The notes beneath the pieces were generated by a model. It worked only from the letters and a program-made list of their open reading frames with translations. It had not been told where the DNA came from and did no database searches. This document shows, in pieces, positions 47,184-58,299 of a stretch of 64,000 nucleotides of DNA. The position numbers were made by a program, and so were the translations under genes. The stretch spans positions 36,131,826 through 36,195,825 of the forward strand of contig NC_063150.1 in the NCBI RefSeq assembly GCF_020921035.1. The letters run 5' to 3'. The DNA is from Rhodamnia argentea (lineage: Eukaryota; Streptophyta; Magnoliopsida; Myrtales; Myrtaceae). The stretch's first letter is position 1. Every line of letters starts with the position of its first letter.

Positions 47184-48703
47184 TAGGGGTGGGCAAAAGA
47201 CACCGCCTGGACCAATCGGCTCCGCTAGATTCTCGGTTCCATAAAATTAGAACTAGTTATTTTTTATAGGAGTGAACGATCTCGGGTTCCATATAGGTTT
47301 TAATTGGAACCTCGAACCTACTCGAACATGTTCATCGGTTTTTTTTAACCTAAAACTTACTTTGCATACCTTGGAACTTGAAACTCACATCGTCACAAGT
47401 TCCAGGTCTACCCGATTCCACATGTATTCATAATTGAACGATTGCAATGAATTATCATGTTTAATAATCACCACTTGCTGCTACAATTTAATAACTAAAA
47501 CTCATATTTAGATGCATGAATAAATAAGAAACATTAAAAAATTGAAAATTACATTCATATATATCACTAAATAGAAGCTCCAACTAGTGTTTCCAAATTA
47601 GACACTCATCATCGGACAACATAAAATATCGTAGGATCATACAAAAACATATACCAAGAAAAACACAAAAACTTGTTACACATTCCAGGTTCCACTTACG
47701 TAAAACTTGGAACATATTTATTGGAACATGTTCCCCTATTTTTGAAACCCGAAACTTACCATGCATATTTTGAAACCTAGAAACGATTTTTCTCCAATCC
47801 GATTCTCTCTATTCAGGGGTGGAAAGACTGCCTACATCGGATGGACAATTATTAAGGTTCTAATTTAAATTTTATTTTTTTTAAAAAATCTTTATAGAAA
47901 TCATTTAAATGTTATGGATCGGTACATGACCAGCTCAGATGATCTTAGTCAGCAGAAGAATCATCTTAGGGGTTGTCCTGTAATGATGAGGGCCTAACTG
48001 ATGGAGTCCTACAAAATCAGGGAAACGAGAGGAGTCCCGCAGGGGATAATTCATGTAAAACGAATCATAGAGATCTAAACAAGTAAAACGAGAGGAATAA
48101 GACAAGAAGAAAAAGACAAATTCGAAAAGATCAGAATGAGTCCCCCACTCTTGTATAAATAAGGGTGCTCCCTCTCACTTGTAAAAAAACCAACATTGCA
48201 ATAATGAACACATTTTATCCCACGAGCTATTCTCTCCCTTTCTCTACATTTCTCGAGTGAGTAGTGAGTGAACGCTCGGACCTTGGGAATTGCTTAACTC
48301 GGGTAATCCAACGAGTAGTCGTCATGCTGTTTCTATCTTAAGCATCGGCTGGCGACATTTGTTAGAGTAAAATCATGATTTATTTGCATGCTTGGGTCCC
48401 TCTTAAGTGGGGAAATCAGATTGAGAGATGTAAGTTCTTCTCCATCAAAGCATGTTCTTTGACCGGCTGAGAAAGGTACAAAGAGGACGCATAAGGACTT
48501 CTATCGATTGGATTTTCGATATCACGTTGAGACAACAGCGGTGACATAATAATAATTTTAAGTACATGCGATTGATTTCACTAGAACCGTTAGAAAACTG
48601 TACGGCCTGATCCAAACATCTCCGGTCTGATTCTGGATTTTCGAATCGATCTTTCCGGTCCGATTTTGGGTTCGGGATGAACGACGGACCGAGATCAACC
48701 CTA
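47184..48703. mobile_element. Non-autonomous hAT-like element, about 1.5 kb, possibly with an inner insertion
   Basis: It begins TAGGGGTGGGC and ends with the reverse complement of TAGGGTTGATC. Flanks are ATTAGAAT (47176-47183) and ATTAGAAC (48704-48711), an 8-bp duplication with one mismatch. Outer parts are rich in 'ggttcc/ggaacc' words, a hAT-MITE habit. The interior from about 47910 to 48546 reads differently: 'cttgtataaataagg' (48151) followed by CT-rich sequence resembles an LTR promoter and leader. It starts TGTTATG and ends GTGACA, perhaps a nested solo LTR. No 5-bp duplication around that inner piece was found, so the inner call is weak. It ends about 200 bases before the SSU72 start codon. 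Confidence 0.65.
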
Positions 48704-48728
48704 ATTAGAACAAGAATTTAACAGGACA

Positions 48729-48788
48729 ATGGCGGTCGACACTGCGAGCGCGACAATCTGCTTCTCCCTCTTCCTCCTTCCGTCCTAG
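48729..48788 (+). promoter_or_regulatory. Short upstream ORF before SSU72
   Basis: A 19-codon frame (starting MAVDTAS) with its stop at 48786-48788, 120 bases before the SSU72 ATG. If the transcript begins upstream of it, it could lower SSU72 translation. Whether it lies within the transcript is not known. Confidence 0.3.
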
Positions 48789-48907
48789 GCCCTTCCTGCT
48801 AAAACCCTAACTAAAATCTTCCATTTTCGCTCCTCTCTGTCTCCCTGTGCTACGTGGAACTCGACTAGCCACACAGCTTCGATCCGATTCCACAACGGTA
48901 GCGAGCC

Positions 48908-51256
48908 ATGAGGTCCCGATACGCCATGGTGTGTTCCTCGAACCAGAACCGCAGCATGGAGGCTCACGCCCTCCTCAAGAGGGAAGGCTTCGACGTGTCG
49001 TCGTACGGCACGGGGTCGCACGTCAAGCTCCCCGGTCCATCCCTTAGGGAGCCGAACGTTTACGACTTCGGGACTCCCTACAAGCACATGTTCGAAGAGC
49101 TCCGGCGCAAGGACCCCGATCTGTATCCTCTCATGTCACGATAATTCCTCGTTCAATTGCTGCTTTTTCGTTCGTTAAGTGACTCGCGCTTCTCATTGGA
49201 TGCTCTTTCGCCTTCCGAACTGTGGGTTATATCGCGTAGGACCGTCGATTCTTAATTTGAATCCGGTGATATTGGGAAATTCGAGAACGACATGAATTGA
49301 TAAAATCTTTTAGCATGTTCGCCGGAAAGACAGTATTTTTTCAATTGAAAGCCCTTAATTTGATAGATTTTTGGTTTTTTTGGCTGATGAGAGTCAAATC
49401 ATCATTCCGTAGTGTTTATTTGTTTGATCGTTAGTGTGGAAGTTGCATATTTGTCTGGCTGTGAGAAGACTAGTTCAGTTCAAATCGGTTATTTTATGCT
49501 ATAAAAACAAAAAGGAGCTGGCTTGGTTGTGATGGAATGTTGTTTGGTTAAAGGTTCGAGTTGTCAATGGCTGTCTGATTATATTTCAAAGCGGAATTAG
49601 GACACTTTTCTTTTTCTGGCAATAAGCAAAGCAAGACCTTTACAAGAGTTTCAGCTACAAGCGCAATGGTATCTTGCCTATGCTCAAGAGGAATATGTCA
49701 GTGAAATTAGCACCTCAAAGATGGCAAGAGAACTCTCCTGATGGCCCCTTCGATGTGGTGCTTACATTTGAAGAGAAGGTTTTCGATATGGTTCTTGAAG
49801 GTTCTTGTCTTTGCCCTTGCAGCTTCTGTCATTGGATATCTCTTATTCCGTTTCAGAAATTATGAGGTCTATTATCACATGATCTAACTTGCCACTCTGC
49901 TAATTAATCTTTGAGTTTTGGCTTTTCATGTATATGCCCATTACTCTATATTAGTGAGGGCAGATGCATGATATGGAAGAACTGCTTTGCTTGATCTGGA
50001 GAAACCTCAATAGACAGATATGTCTTTATCTGTAATTGTTTTTCTTGAAAAGCATAACAAGATTGTTACTTTTTGAGAATATATTCTTTTCCGTCGTTTT
50101 GACGCTAGCAGTGTTTCTACTGCTATTCTGTTCACAATTAATTTGACCTTGTTTGTTTAGTTTATCGCCCTTATAAAGTACTTGGTTGTTTCTATATCTG
50201 TTCATCTGAACTTCTTTTGATTTCTCAAGTGCTTCATCAGCAAAAGCAACATTTGAATTCTTGTAATGTTTCTTAGATATTGTTGAAGGTGACTGCTCTA
50301 ATAGAGTGAACTGCCATGAGAGGGATGTTAATACTTCCCTTCTCTTGTAACTATTAGCTCTATTAGTTCCCTTCTCTCTTTCTGCAACTTGTTCCATTCT
50401 TTACCCCTTTAGTCAGGCCAATTTGATTTTTGTACTTAGCAGGGTATATGAGGATGGTAGCTGGTCTTATCTCTAATTGCTAGTATACAGATCTAAACCT
50501 AGTTTCGCATACATTTAGCCATGGTTTTTTGGCTTTGTCTATGGATATATTAGATCTGATGCTGGTAATTTGTGACTTTTTGAAATTGTTATTTTTCTGG
50601 ACCCTAGAGTTAGTAAAGATGGTATTTATTGTATTTCTCCTGCGATTATTTTCTTACGCTTCTCACTTTAAAGTGATATATGAGTTTTTCATATGTATTA
50701 ACTCTAGAAAGTGAAAAGCACAAGCCAGAAGCTGGGGGAGTAGTTTCTGCTTCTGTGGAGTGGCAAAAGTTTGCGGCAAAAAGCCCCCCATATGACCCTT
50801 TGACTGGTCAATGTTTCTTGAAGTAAAAGAGCAGTTTTGTTCTAACTAGCTCTTAGGGAGTAACGTGACATTCAACTATATATGGGGTAGATACATGCCT
50901 TGCTCGTGGAATGTTGACAAGACATTGAATGCATTGTTTGCAGATCTCAACAATCGAGAGCAGATTCTTATGAAGACTGTACTTGTGATTAACTTGGAGG
51001 TAAAGGATAACCATGAGGAGGCAGCAACTGGAGCTCAGCTTGCTTTAGATCTTTGTCGAGAGGTCTTTGATTGGCTGTGCTTTATGTATGAATGATGGTA
51101 TATGCTTAATATCTCTACGCTGAGAAATTGCTTATTGTAATTTCTGGTCCACAGATAGAAGCGGCCGAGTCTTGGGAGGAATCTATTGATGACATTGTGT
51201 CTAATTTTGAAAAGCAGAACAGGCGGAAATTATTATACAGCATTTCCTTCTATTGA
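48908..51256 (+). CDS. SSU72: RNA polymerase II CTD phosphatase SSU72 (four exons, 193 aa)
   Basis: Exons 48908-49122, 49655-49800, 50944-51062 and 51155-51256, with GT-AG introns at phases 2, 1 and 0. The joined frame is 193 residues, the usual size. The phosphatase P-loop CX5R is 'VCSSNQNRS' (Cys9, Arg15), with 'SYGTGSHVKLPGP', 'NVYDFGTPY', 'SVKLAPQRWQEN', 'DVVLTFEEKVFD', 'NLEVKDNHEEA' (the aspartate of the catalytic loop) and the C-terminal 'RKLLYSISFY', all SSU72 hallmarks. SSU72 dephosphorylates Ser5 and Ser7 of the Pol II C-terminal repeat within the cleavage/polyadenylation machinery, in the nucleus. The start fits the family N-terminus. No damage seen. Its promoter is compressed against the hAT-like element ending at 48703. 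Confidence 0.95.
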
Positions 51257-51592
51257 TGACCGCGGTGAGGGCAAGACTCGTGCTCTGAGAGCTTTATGAT
51301 CCATGTTGCCATTCTGTTTGTGTTTTGTCTGCATATTTATATGTCGATGAACTTGAACTTTGGGTATCTTTTTGTCCATCTACTTGCACTAGTGGTAATA
51401 TACTTCAACACATTAGTGGAGTTCCTCCAACACTATTTCTGTTTGCTTTGCATGAATCCTTTACTTTTTTATTCTCTTGACCCTGTGCGCCCTGTGCACG
51501 AAACCTCTGGTCTTCACTTTAGAGAGTCAGTGTCCCACTTGCTTTCATGGTAGAGATGTCCTCTCTGCTTCTCCACTCGAACTGGAGAGAGG

Positions 51593-51636
<44 letters not shown>

Positions 51637-52913
51637 CCATTACACAGTAATCTTTTGATTATACCGTATCCAGAATTTGATCTCTTCTTATGTCAGGAAG
51701 ATTGAATCAGGCTTTCTCATGTTTTTGCACCTTCACTTCATCTAGGTAATCACGGTCTGTGCCAATTGTTGGGCTTAATGAGCACTGTCCTTGACTCCTC
51801 GTTAGGGGTAAGTGAATTTTCAACTGTTCCTCTCTTTGCATAATGAGAACTGTCATTCTCACTCTTTGAACGGAATATACTACAAAATCTATTGTTTGCT
51901 GTTATCACCAAGCCTGTCATACTAATGTGCTGCACCTATCCACTTTCAGATAACATTGGATCAATGTGGAAAAGAAATTCTGATTCAAACCCCCTTCCAT
52001 TGCTTTCTCTGGAATGTCGAGCCATGAAGATGTATCAGTAATTGGAAGCAAGCAGTCTTGCTTAGGAGTGAAAATTCTATTGTTGGTGTCCGTTAATGTT
52101 TTTTCAGTTACTTCCTTTATAAAGTTCCTTTGTAGAACGGAACTAATTCTGCGACGGTACTCATGCCGGGAGAGTGGGAAGAAAAAAATTGAGCCCGGCA
52201 TATTGCATATAATTTATATGAATGCAACGTGTTGGAAGCCGCTTCTCTTGTCATTTTTCTGTCTTGTGTGAAAAGAAAAATGAAACGACAGAATCAACCT
52301 GACCTGGTTAGTCTTTTGATGATACGGTTCTGTATTTGTGGCAGGTTCACAGTTCAATCGATCCTACTTTATTTCAGATGAGGTGGTTTATCAAAAGAAA
52401 CTGACTTATAAAGCAGAACTTCTAATTTGAGTTCATTTAGAAATTGTCATTTTTCTGGCTGCCTTCTTGGTCATTCCTAGAAGTGGCTTCGATCTCTGAC
52501 CTTTCCCTTGCTCTGATTGTCGACATTATCTAGTACTAATATGACCTGCACCAAGGTGGCAAGGTTGCAGTTTCACACCTTGGAGGGGATGATGCTTTGC
52601 TCAAACTTGGCGCATGTGTCTTTTTCGAATGACTCGAATACCCATGCCTCTTCTATTCTGCTGTTCCTTCAGGAAGATGTTGCGGTCTGTTGACCCGTTA
52701 GTTTGTAGGACACTGACCCCTCCAATTAGTTCGTGGTACAGTCTGCACTAATGCAGATCTCCTGCTTCTTATGTCCTTCAAAGTAGACTTGTGTATTGCA
52801 CCGTGTTAGCATTAGAGAGAGGAAAGAGAGTTGTTCTATCCATGCGCGCATTTTGTCTGATGTTATTAGTATGAATTATGAAGAGAAACCTAAGGATAAT
52901 AAGTCTCCATGAA
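51257..52913. other. Intergenic between SSU72 and the PPR gene (tail to tail)
   Basis: The two genes converge here, so it should contain both 3' UTRs. A (GA)n microsatellite lies at 51595-51634. No supported gene; small open frames at 51296-51553, 51917-52201 and 52014-52271 show no motifs. Confidence 0.5.
51595..51634. repeat. (GA)n microsatellite
   Basis: About 20 GA units in the SSU72 3' region. Confidence 0.95.
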
Positions 52914-55028
52914 CTAACAAACAGCGGCATCAGCTGGCATTTCCATTTCGTTTGACATTAACTCCGATTCACTCAGCTCCTCATGGGCCTCGTAATCATC
53001 CGCAATGGCAACATACCCAGCTCGCTTCATCTGTCCTAGGAGAGATCTTAACAAAGAATAAATATCACCCTTATTAGGGTGCCTCTTGTCCTTGACAATA
53101 AAAACATGAACTTGACCCTGAACTTCTATCCAGCTACAACCGGGGTGCTTGACTACTCCCCGTTGCCTCATCAGCTTCCTTATTTTGACGACTTCGCCCC
53201 ATTTTTTACGTTCCGCATACATGTTTGAGAGCAGAACATAAGGTCCGGAGTTCGAAGGGTCGATCTCTAAGAGCTTCTCTGCTACATACTTTCCTAGCAG
53301 TATATCTTTATGAACTTTGCACGCAGCGAGCAGTGAACCCCAAACAACAGCATCAGCTTGCATGGGCATTGTCTCTATTAAGTCCTTTGCTTCACTGAGA
53401 CAACCGGCTCGACTGAGCAAATCAACCATGCACGTATAATGGTCCTTTACCGGTGCCAGATCATACTCCTCAACCATCAGCTTGAAATAATGGCGTCCCT
53501 CTTCGACCAGCCCCGCGTGGCTGCATGCACATAGAACCCCAATCATAGTGACACGGTCTGGTCTCTCGCCAGATACCAACATTTTCCTGAATAATTCAAG
53601 CGCCTCTATGCCATAACCGTTCTGCGCATAACCGACAATTATGGCATTCCATGAGACTTTGTCCCTGTCCAACATATTTTTGAACACCCATAAACCATCT
53701 TCCACAGCTCCACATTTAACGTACATGTCTATAAGAGAATTTCCAACAAAAATATCGGATTCTTCTCCAGACTGGAAGCGAAATCCATGCTTCAAGACAT
53801 GAGCATGAGCCTGCTGCCCCAACTGCAGATCAGCAAGATTTGCACACGCATTGAGCAAATTTCCGAATGTGTAGTGCGTTGGCTCAATGGCTTCCCTCTT
53901 CAAAAGGCGGAATAAACCAAATGCTTCTTCATTCTCCCCATTCTGGGTGTACCCTGCAATGAGGGCATTCCAGGAAACTACATTCTTCTCCATCATCCTC
54001 GTGAACATTACTCTTGCAGTTTTTAGACTTGCTGCTTTTGCATACCCGCTTACCATGGAGGTGGCAGACACTATATTCCTGGTAGGCATTCTATCAAAAA
54101 CTGATCTGGCTTCCCTAATTCTAGAGCACTTAGAGTACATATCAACTAAAGCATTTCCTAAAACAACATCATTCCTAAATTTGTCGCATTTGACAACACG
54201 GGCATGAATTTGCATGCCTTCCTTTAGTGCTGACAAACTAGCGCAGGCGCTGACCACACTGGCTAAAGTAACCTCATCTAGTTCAAACCCACAATTCATC
54301 ATGCTCACGAAAACCTCAAGAGCTTCACTGGCTGGACCATTTTGTTCATAACATGTAATCAAGCTGTTCCAAGAAACTATGTTTCGAGAACTCATTTCAT
54401 CAAAAGCCCTCTGCGCACAAGCCACATTCCCACACTTAGAGTACATGTCAATAAGAGCAGAGCCCATATGAACATCGGACGAGCACTTGGACTTTGATAT
54501 CAGAGCCTGAATCTGCTGGCCCAGATCCATATCCGCTAACCCGGCACACGCACTGAGAGCACTACCAAAGGAGTATTCATTAAGCACATAATTCTCCCTA
54601 TGCATCTTACCAAAACATTGCAAGGCTTCTTCAAATCTTTCATGCTGCGCATAACCTGACAGCATAGAATTCCACGAGCACTGATCAGGTTCCAGCATCG
54701 ACCCAAATATCTTTTCTGCTTCATCAAGAGACCCCAATCTGATCAACGCACCTAAAATCGCGTTCCACGTGAAAGTGTTCTTCTCGGGCATTCTATCGAA
54801 CACCCTGCGGGCGTCGTCAGGACACCCACATCTCGCATAAACGTCGATGAGCCGGTTCCGGATAAAAACCTCCACAGAGAACCGGGACTTGACGATCCGA
54901 GCATGGATGCGGCGCACGTCCCGCGCCGACTTGGACTGGCCGCAACCGTCCAAGAGTTTGGCGAATGGGGATGAGGTGGCGAAAGAGAGGTCGCCCACCA
55001 GAGCCTTGACGCGTGCATGCCTCGCCAT
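52914..55028 (-). CDS. SLO2: PLS-class pentatricopeptide repeat protein, SLO2-like (704 aa)
   Basis: An intronless 704-residue frame, typical of plant PPR genes. After a short N-terminus ('SSPFAKLLDGCGQSK') come about 15 P, L and S repeats, for example 'NRLIDVYARCGCPDDARRVF', 'ALIDMYSKCGNVACAQRAF' and 'SWNALIAGYTQNGENEEAF'. Then E and E+ motifs follow ('VVWGSLLAACKVHKDILLGKYVAEKLLEIDPSNSGPYVLLSNMYAE', here given only as landmark span about 565-612, and 'PGCSWIEVQGQVHVF'). There is no C-terminal DYW deaminase. The repeat order and many residues match my memory of Arabidopsis At2g13600 (SLO2), a mitochondrial editing factor for several complex I and mttB sites. It would bind specific transcripts and rely on a partner deaminase. 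Start chosen at MARHARVKAL; no obvious damage. Confidence 0.88.
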   Translation of the reverse strand: MARHARVKALVGDLSFATSSPFAKLLDGCGQSKSARDVRRIHARIVKSRFSVEVFIRNRLIDVYARCGCPDDARRVFDRMPEKNTFTWNAILGALIRLGSLDEAEKIFGSMLEPDQCSWNSMLSGYAQHERFEEALQCFGKMHRENYVLNEYSFGSALSACAGLADMDLGQQIQALISKSKCSSDVHMGSALIDMYSKCGNVACAQRAFDEMSSRNIVSWNSLITCYEQNGPASEALEVFVSMMNCGFELDEVTLASVVSACASLSALKEGMQIHARVVKCDKFRNDVVLGNALVDMYSKCSRIREARSVFDRMPTRNIVSATSMVSGYAKAASLKTARVMFTRMMEKNVVSWNALIAGYTQNGENEEAFGLFRLLKREAIEPTHYTFGNLLNACANLADLQLGQQAHAHVLKHGFRFQSGEESDIFVGNSLIDMYVKCGAVEDGLWVFKNMLDRDKVSWNAIIVGYAQNGYGIEALELFRKMLVSGERPDRVTMIGVLCACSHAGLVEEGRHYFKLMVEEYDLAPVKDHYTCMVDLLSRAGCLSEAKDLIETMPMQADAVVWGSLLAACKVHKDILLGKYVAEKLLEIDPSNSGPYVLLSNMYAERKKWGEVVKIRKLMRQRGVVKHPGCSWIEVQGQVHVFIVKDKRHPNKGDIYSLLRSLLGQMKRAGYVAIADDYEAHEELSESELMSNEMEMPADAAVC

Positions 55029-55935
55029 TCCATCATATCATCGCAAGAAGTGAACTCTCGGAGAAGCTCCGCATAGAGTGGGAAACCGCGAATGGGAGTT
55101 TCTGTTGACCGTTATATGCTTCTCTTCAGCTAGACGCGCAGAAATGTTAAAGAGGGTTAACATGAAGAGGAGGGCAAAATTGCAGTGGCAAATTGAACAA
55201 GTGAATTATTAGGAAATAATTTAGTGCTCCCACTAATTCAAGCTCAGGGACACTTTTAAATACTTTTTTTTTTATAATTTAAAGATTAAGTTAAACATAT
55301 TTCAAAATTTTAAAAATCAAATTGAATAAATTAAAAGTTTAAAGATTACGTTACTTATTGGACTAAAGTTCGGGAATCATATTGATTAAATTAAAAGTTC
55401 ATGGATCATATTGCATATTGAACCAAAATTTAAGGACAATTTGTGTCATTTTCCCTTGAACAAATGTCAGTTTCCCTCGGATGGTGGATAACAAAATAAT
55501 GTGTTATTATTTCCTCTCAATGAACACTTTACTAATACTAAGAATTAAACAATAATAGCATCCATAATTAAATAGTCTATCAATGAGGCTCACAAATGTG
55601 AGTTAAACTTTGATTATGAGCAAACCTAAGCTATGAATTAAACCATGTGATAAGCTTAATTCCTTGTTGTGACTTGTGAGCCACTTAATAATTCTTAGCC
55701 ATATTTATATGGTACAACCTATTATTGCTTTTAATAAAATCGAAAATTAAGTACATAAAACACAAGTGAATTACTATAGGAAATAATGAATTATTTACAT
55801 TTGAAACATAAATACTTGTTTGATAATTTTGATTATTCCGAATGAGAAACAAAAATTCTAGTTTATGAAAATTGAAGCTGCTCCCGTATGCTGTAGCTCC
55901 TTGAAGCTTGATGGATTGAGTAACGTCTCTAGAGA
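55029..55935. other. Intergenic: PPR promoter side and AT-rich DNA
   Basis: No supported gene. 55260-55440 has degenerate words like 'aaagttcaaggatcatattg' repeated in part, again reminiscent of MITE-arm sequence. Confidence 0.4.
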
Positions 55936-55939
55936 TTTT

Positions 55940-57905
55940 AACCATTCAGCCATGGATGCTTACGTCTCTATCTTGAACCTCTATCAGATTAGGACAGGCC
56001 GATCGACGAAGGTTCGCGAGCTTCCTTAGATTGGTCAGGTCAGGGTGTCTCTCCGGCGATAGAAGGCATGAAGGACGCGGAAGATTTCTCGGAGTTCTCA
56101 GGTTCTCCAATCCTTCAAGGCTTTGAAACTGTATTGGCTTTATCACGCAACCAAGAACCCGTCACAACTGAGAGTTTGTTTCAGGTTTAAGAGGTCTGCT
56201 GATGTTGGTCTTTCCTCGCGAAATCGGATATGCAAGAAGAATGCCGAGGAAGCCTGGGTAAGGACTGGAGGTTCTCAAAACCGAGCGCAAGTTTCTTGAG
56301 AAGAGGGAGGAGAATGAGATCTGAAGATAGGGTGGCGATTTGCCGCGCTTGCAGCTCCAAGGACTCCACATTGCGTAACCTTACAATCCTCCAAGGATCA
56401 TGGAGCTTCCTTAAGTCCATAAGTGTCCTCAGGACGCCTCGACACATACAGACACAAGCATCTCAGGTTTAATAGGTAGGAGAGAACTGGCAATGGGCAC
56501 ATTAAGAAAAAGCATAGGTTAGTTTAGACTATCAAGAAGCACAGGAAATACCGGAATCGGAGTTCTTGTCAGCCTCAAGATCTTCAGAGATTTATGTCTC
56601 CTGATATCAGTCGGAGTTTTCCCCCTTCATTGCCATTTATCGATTCAGGCTTCTCCGACCATTGCCATTCAGATTAATCAAGTCTCCTACTGAATAAGGT
56701 AACTCTGGAATAGATGAGAAGGATAGGTCCAACCCCGTTAGAGATTCCTTCTTCCCCATGTGTTTCTTACAGTACTTCTAGCTTAAGAGAAGTACATGAT
56801 TCAGTTGACGAATGGACTCATCAATGTGGACCAATCTTTCACCGTCTTTCAGGAATCAGTCGCTCCAAACTCGCATGACAAGAGAGGTTGGGAGTTCTGC
56901 ACAAAACTTTTCACTTCCAGTCGGATTTGGAACCTTCAAATGTATTTGCCAACTCACAAACAAATCTCGCGTCTTCACTGGCAACAAGAGCAATCATAAA
57001 AATTTTCAGCTAACAATATCGTACCTCGATGTTCCTCCATCTACCACTACTCCATGGCAGATCAAGGATAACTGGCTTCTGTAAGGAAAAAGTGTTCAGC
57101 CTCAAATTCTTGGGAATGTTGGTGCCATGAAAGCCATCAACGAGTGGATTCCGGCGGTAACAGAAGATATGCCGAGAAATCCTTGTTAGAGGAACCTCGG
57201 AATAGGCTTTTAATTTCTTCATCCCTAAAGGATGCTAGAGACCAGTTGATTCTACAAATACTCGACGCACTGTTGCTTTGACGAGTTCTCGAATGTCAGC
57301 AAAGAAGCAACGATGATGAAAACCATCTCAAAATTTATTCTAGACAATTTTGGCAAATGTTGTCTTTCCAACACCACCCATTCCATCCATTCTGATGATG
57401 TTTGTTTCATTAGTGTGAGCGCCCAAGTCATGACTATCCACTGCAACCAAGAAATCTGATACTACCCAGAGGGCCCTTTTCAACTCCATCAGAACCTTCC
57501 TGACAACCTCCTTTGCAAACTCACCTTCCCTCCGATAGCATTCAATGCAAAAGAACCCAAGCGTGGAGAGTCTTAATCAAGCCACTTCTTGTTTCCATAA
57601 GAATCAAAGGCTTGGCCGTGGAACCCAGTTTGACATCGGTCCAACATCATAGAAAATGGGCATGATTTTCCTCTTGTTTTCTTGCACTCTGCCATCTGCA
57701 CCAACTCATTGAGGCACCATTCACTGGCAGCATATCCTCTAGAGTAGATGGGTATCAAGGATTTTTAACTGCTCAATCGCTTGAAGAAGCTCCGGGCCTT
57801 CCCCAATGCAGAGATCTTCATCATCTCTATATACTCGAATTCCAGCATCGTTCATGTAGGTATACAGGAAATCCGGCATGCCAGAGCGTATTTGGTCCTC
57901 TAAAG
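55940..57905 (-). pseudogene. TIR-NBS-LRR disease-resistance gene, decayed
   Basis: Read on the minus strand. TIR remnant at about 57905-57600: 'DFLYTYMNDAGIRVYRDDEDLCIGEGPELLQAIEQLK', here broken by a frameshift, then 'LIPIYSRGYAASEWCLNELVQM' at 57758-57690. The linker 'GEFAKEVVRKVLMELK' (about 57520) leads to the P-loop 'GMGGVGKTT' (about 57375), followed by a stop replacing the Tyr of the usual KIVYNKF. The rest of NB-ARC (RNBS, GLPL, MHD) is absent: by about 57220 the sequence is already LRR-like ('LRLNTFSLQKPVILDLPWSS'). LRR pieces continue through 56760-56700 and 56447-55946 ('LESLELQARQIATL', 'SLEGLENLRTPRNL') with stops and shifts. The start of the TIR is missing. It cannot encode a working receptor. 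Confidence 0.85.
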
Positions 57906-58299
57906 CTTAAGAATTCTTCATAATCCTATTGACTTCTCCATTTTCCTGAATAGTAAGCTGCAACAATAGTAGCACATCTGTAATTACATTGTCAATGGCC
58001 ATGACGCATCATCATAATTATCTGCTCTTCCTTTTTGGTACATTTCTGTCACGAAGTCTAACCCCAAGAAATTCAATACACACCTGAATATGTCAAATAT
58101 GTAGATGCAGTGATGATGAGGCTAATTTCTATCAAAAGTCAATGCAGAGATCTCTTCTGGGCTGATATAACAAGAACTGCATTGGCAAAAGCATATTGTT
58201 TCTGGGCATTTTGTTCATGCAATTAGTAAAGCACAGTACCCTTTTTCTTTATGTGCCTCATACAGTGAAAGGGGTAAAAAGATACTAAGATATATGACT

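Noticed and set aside
52014-52271. Plus-strand frame downstream of SSU72, considered as a further SSU72 exon
   Set aside because: SSU72 already ends in its normal YSISFY terminus at 51256; the frame has no motif.
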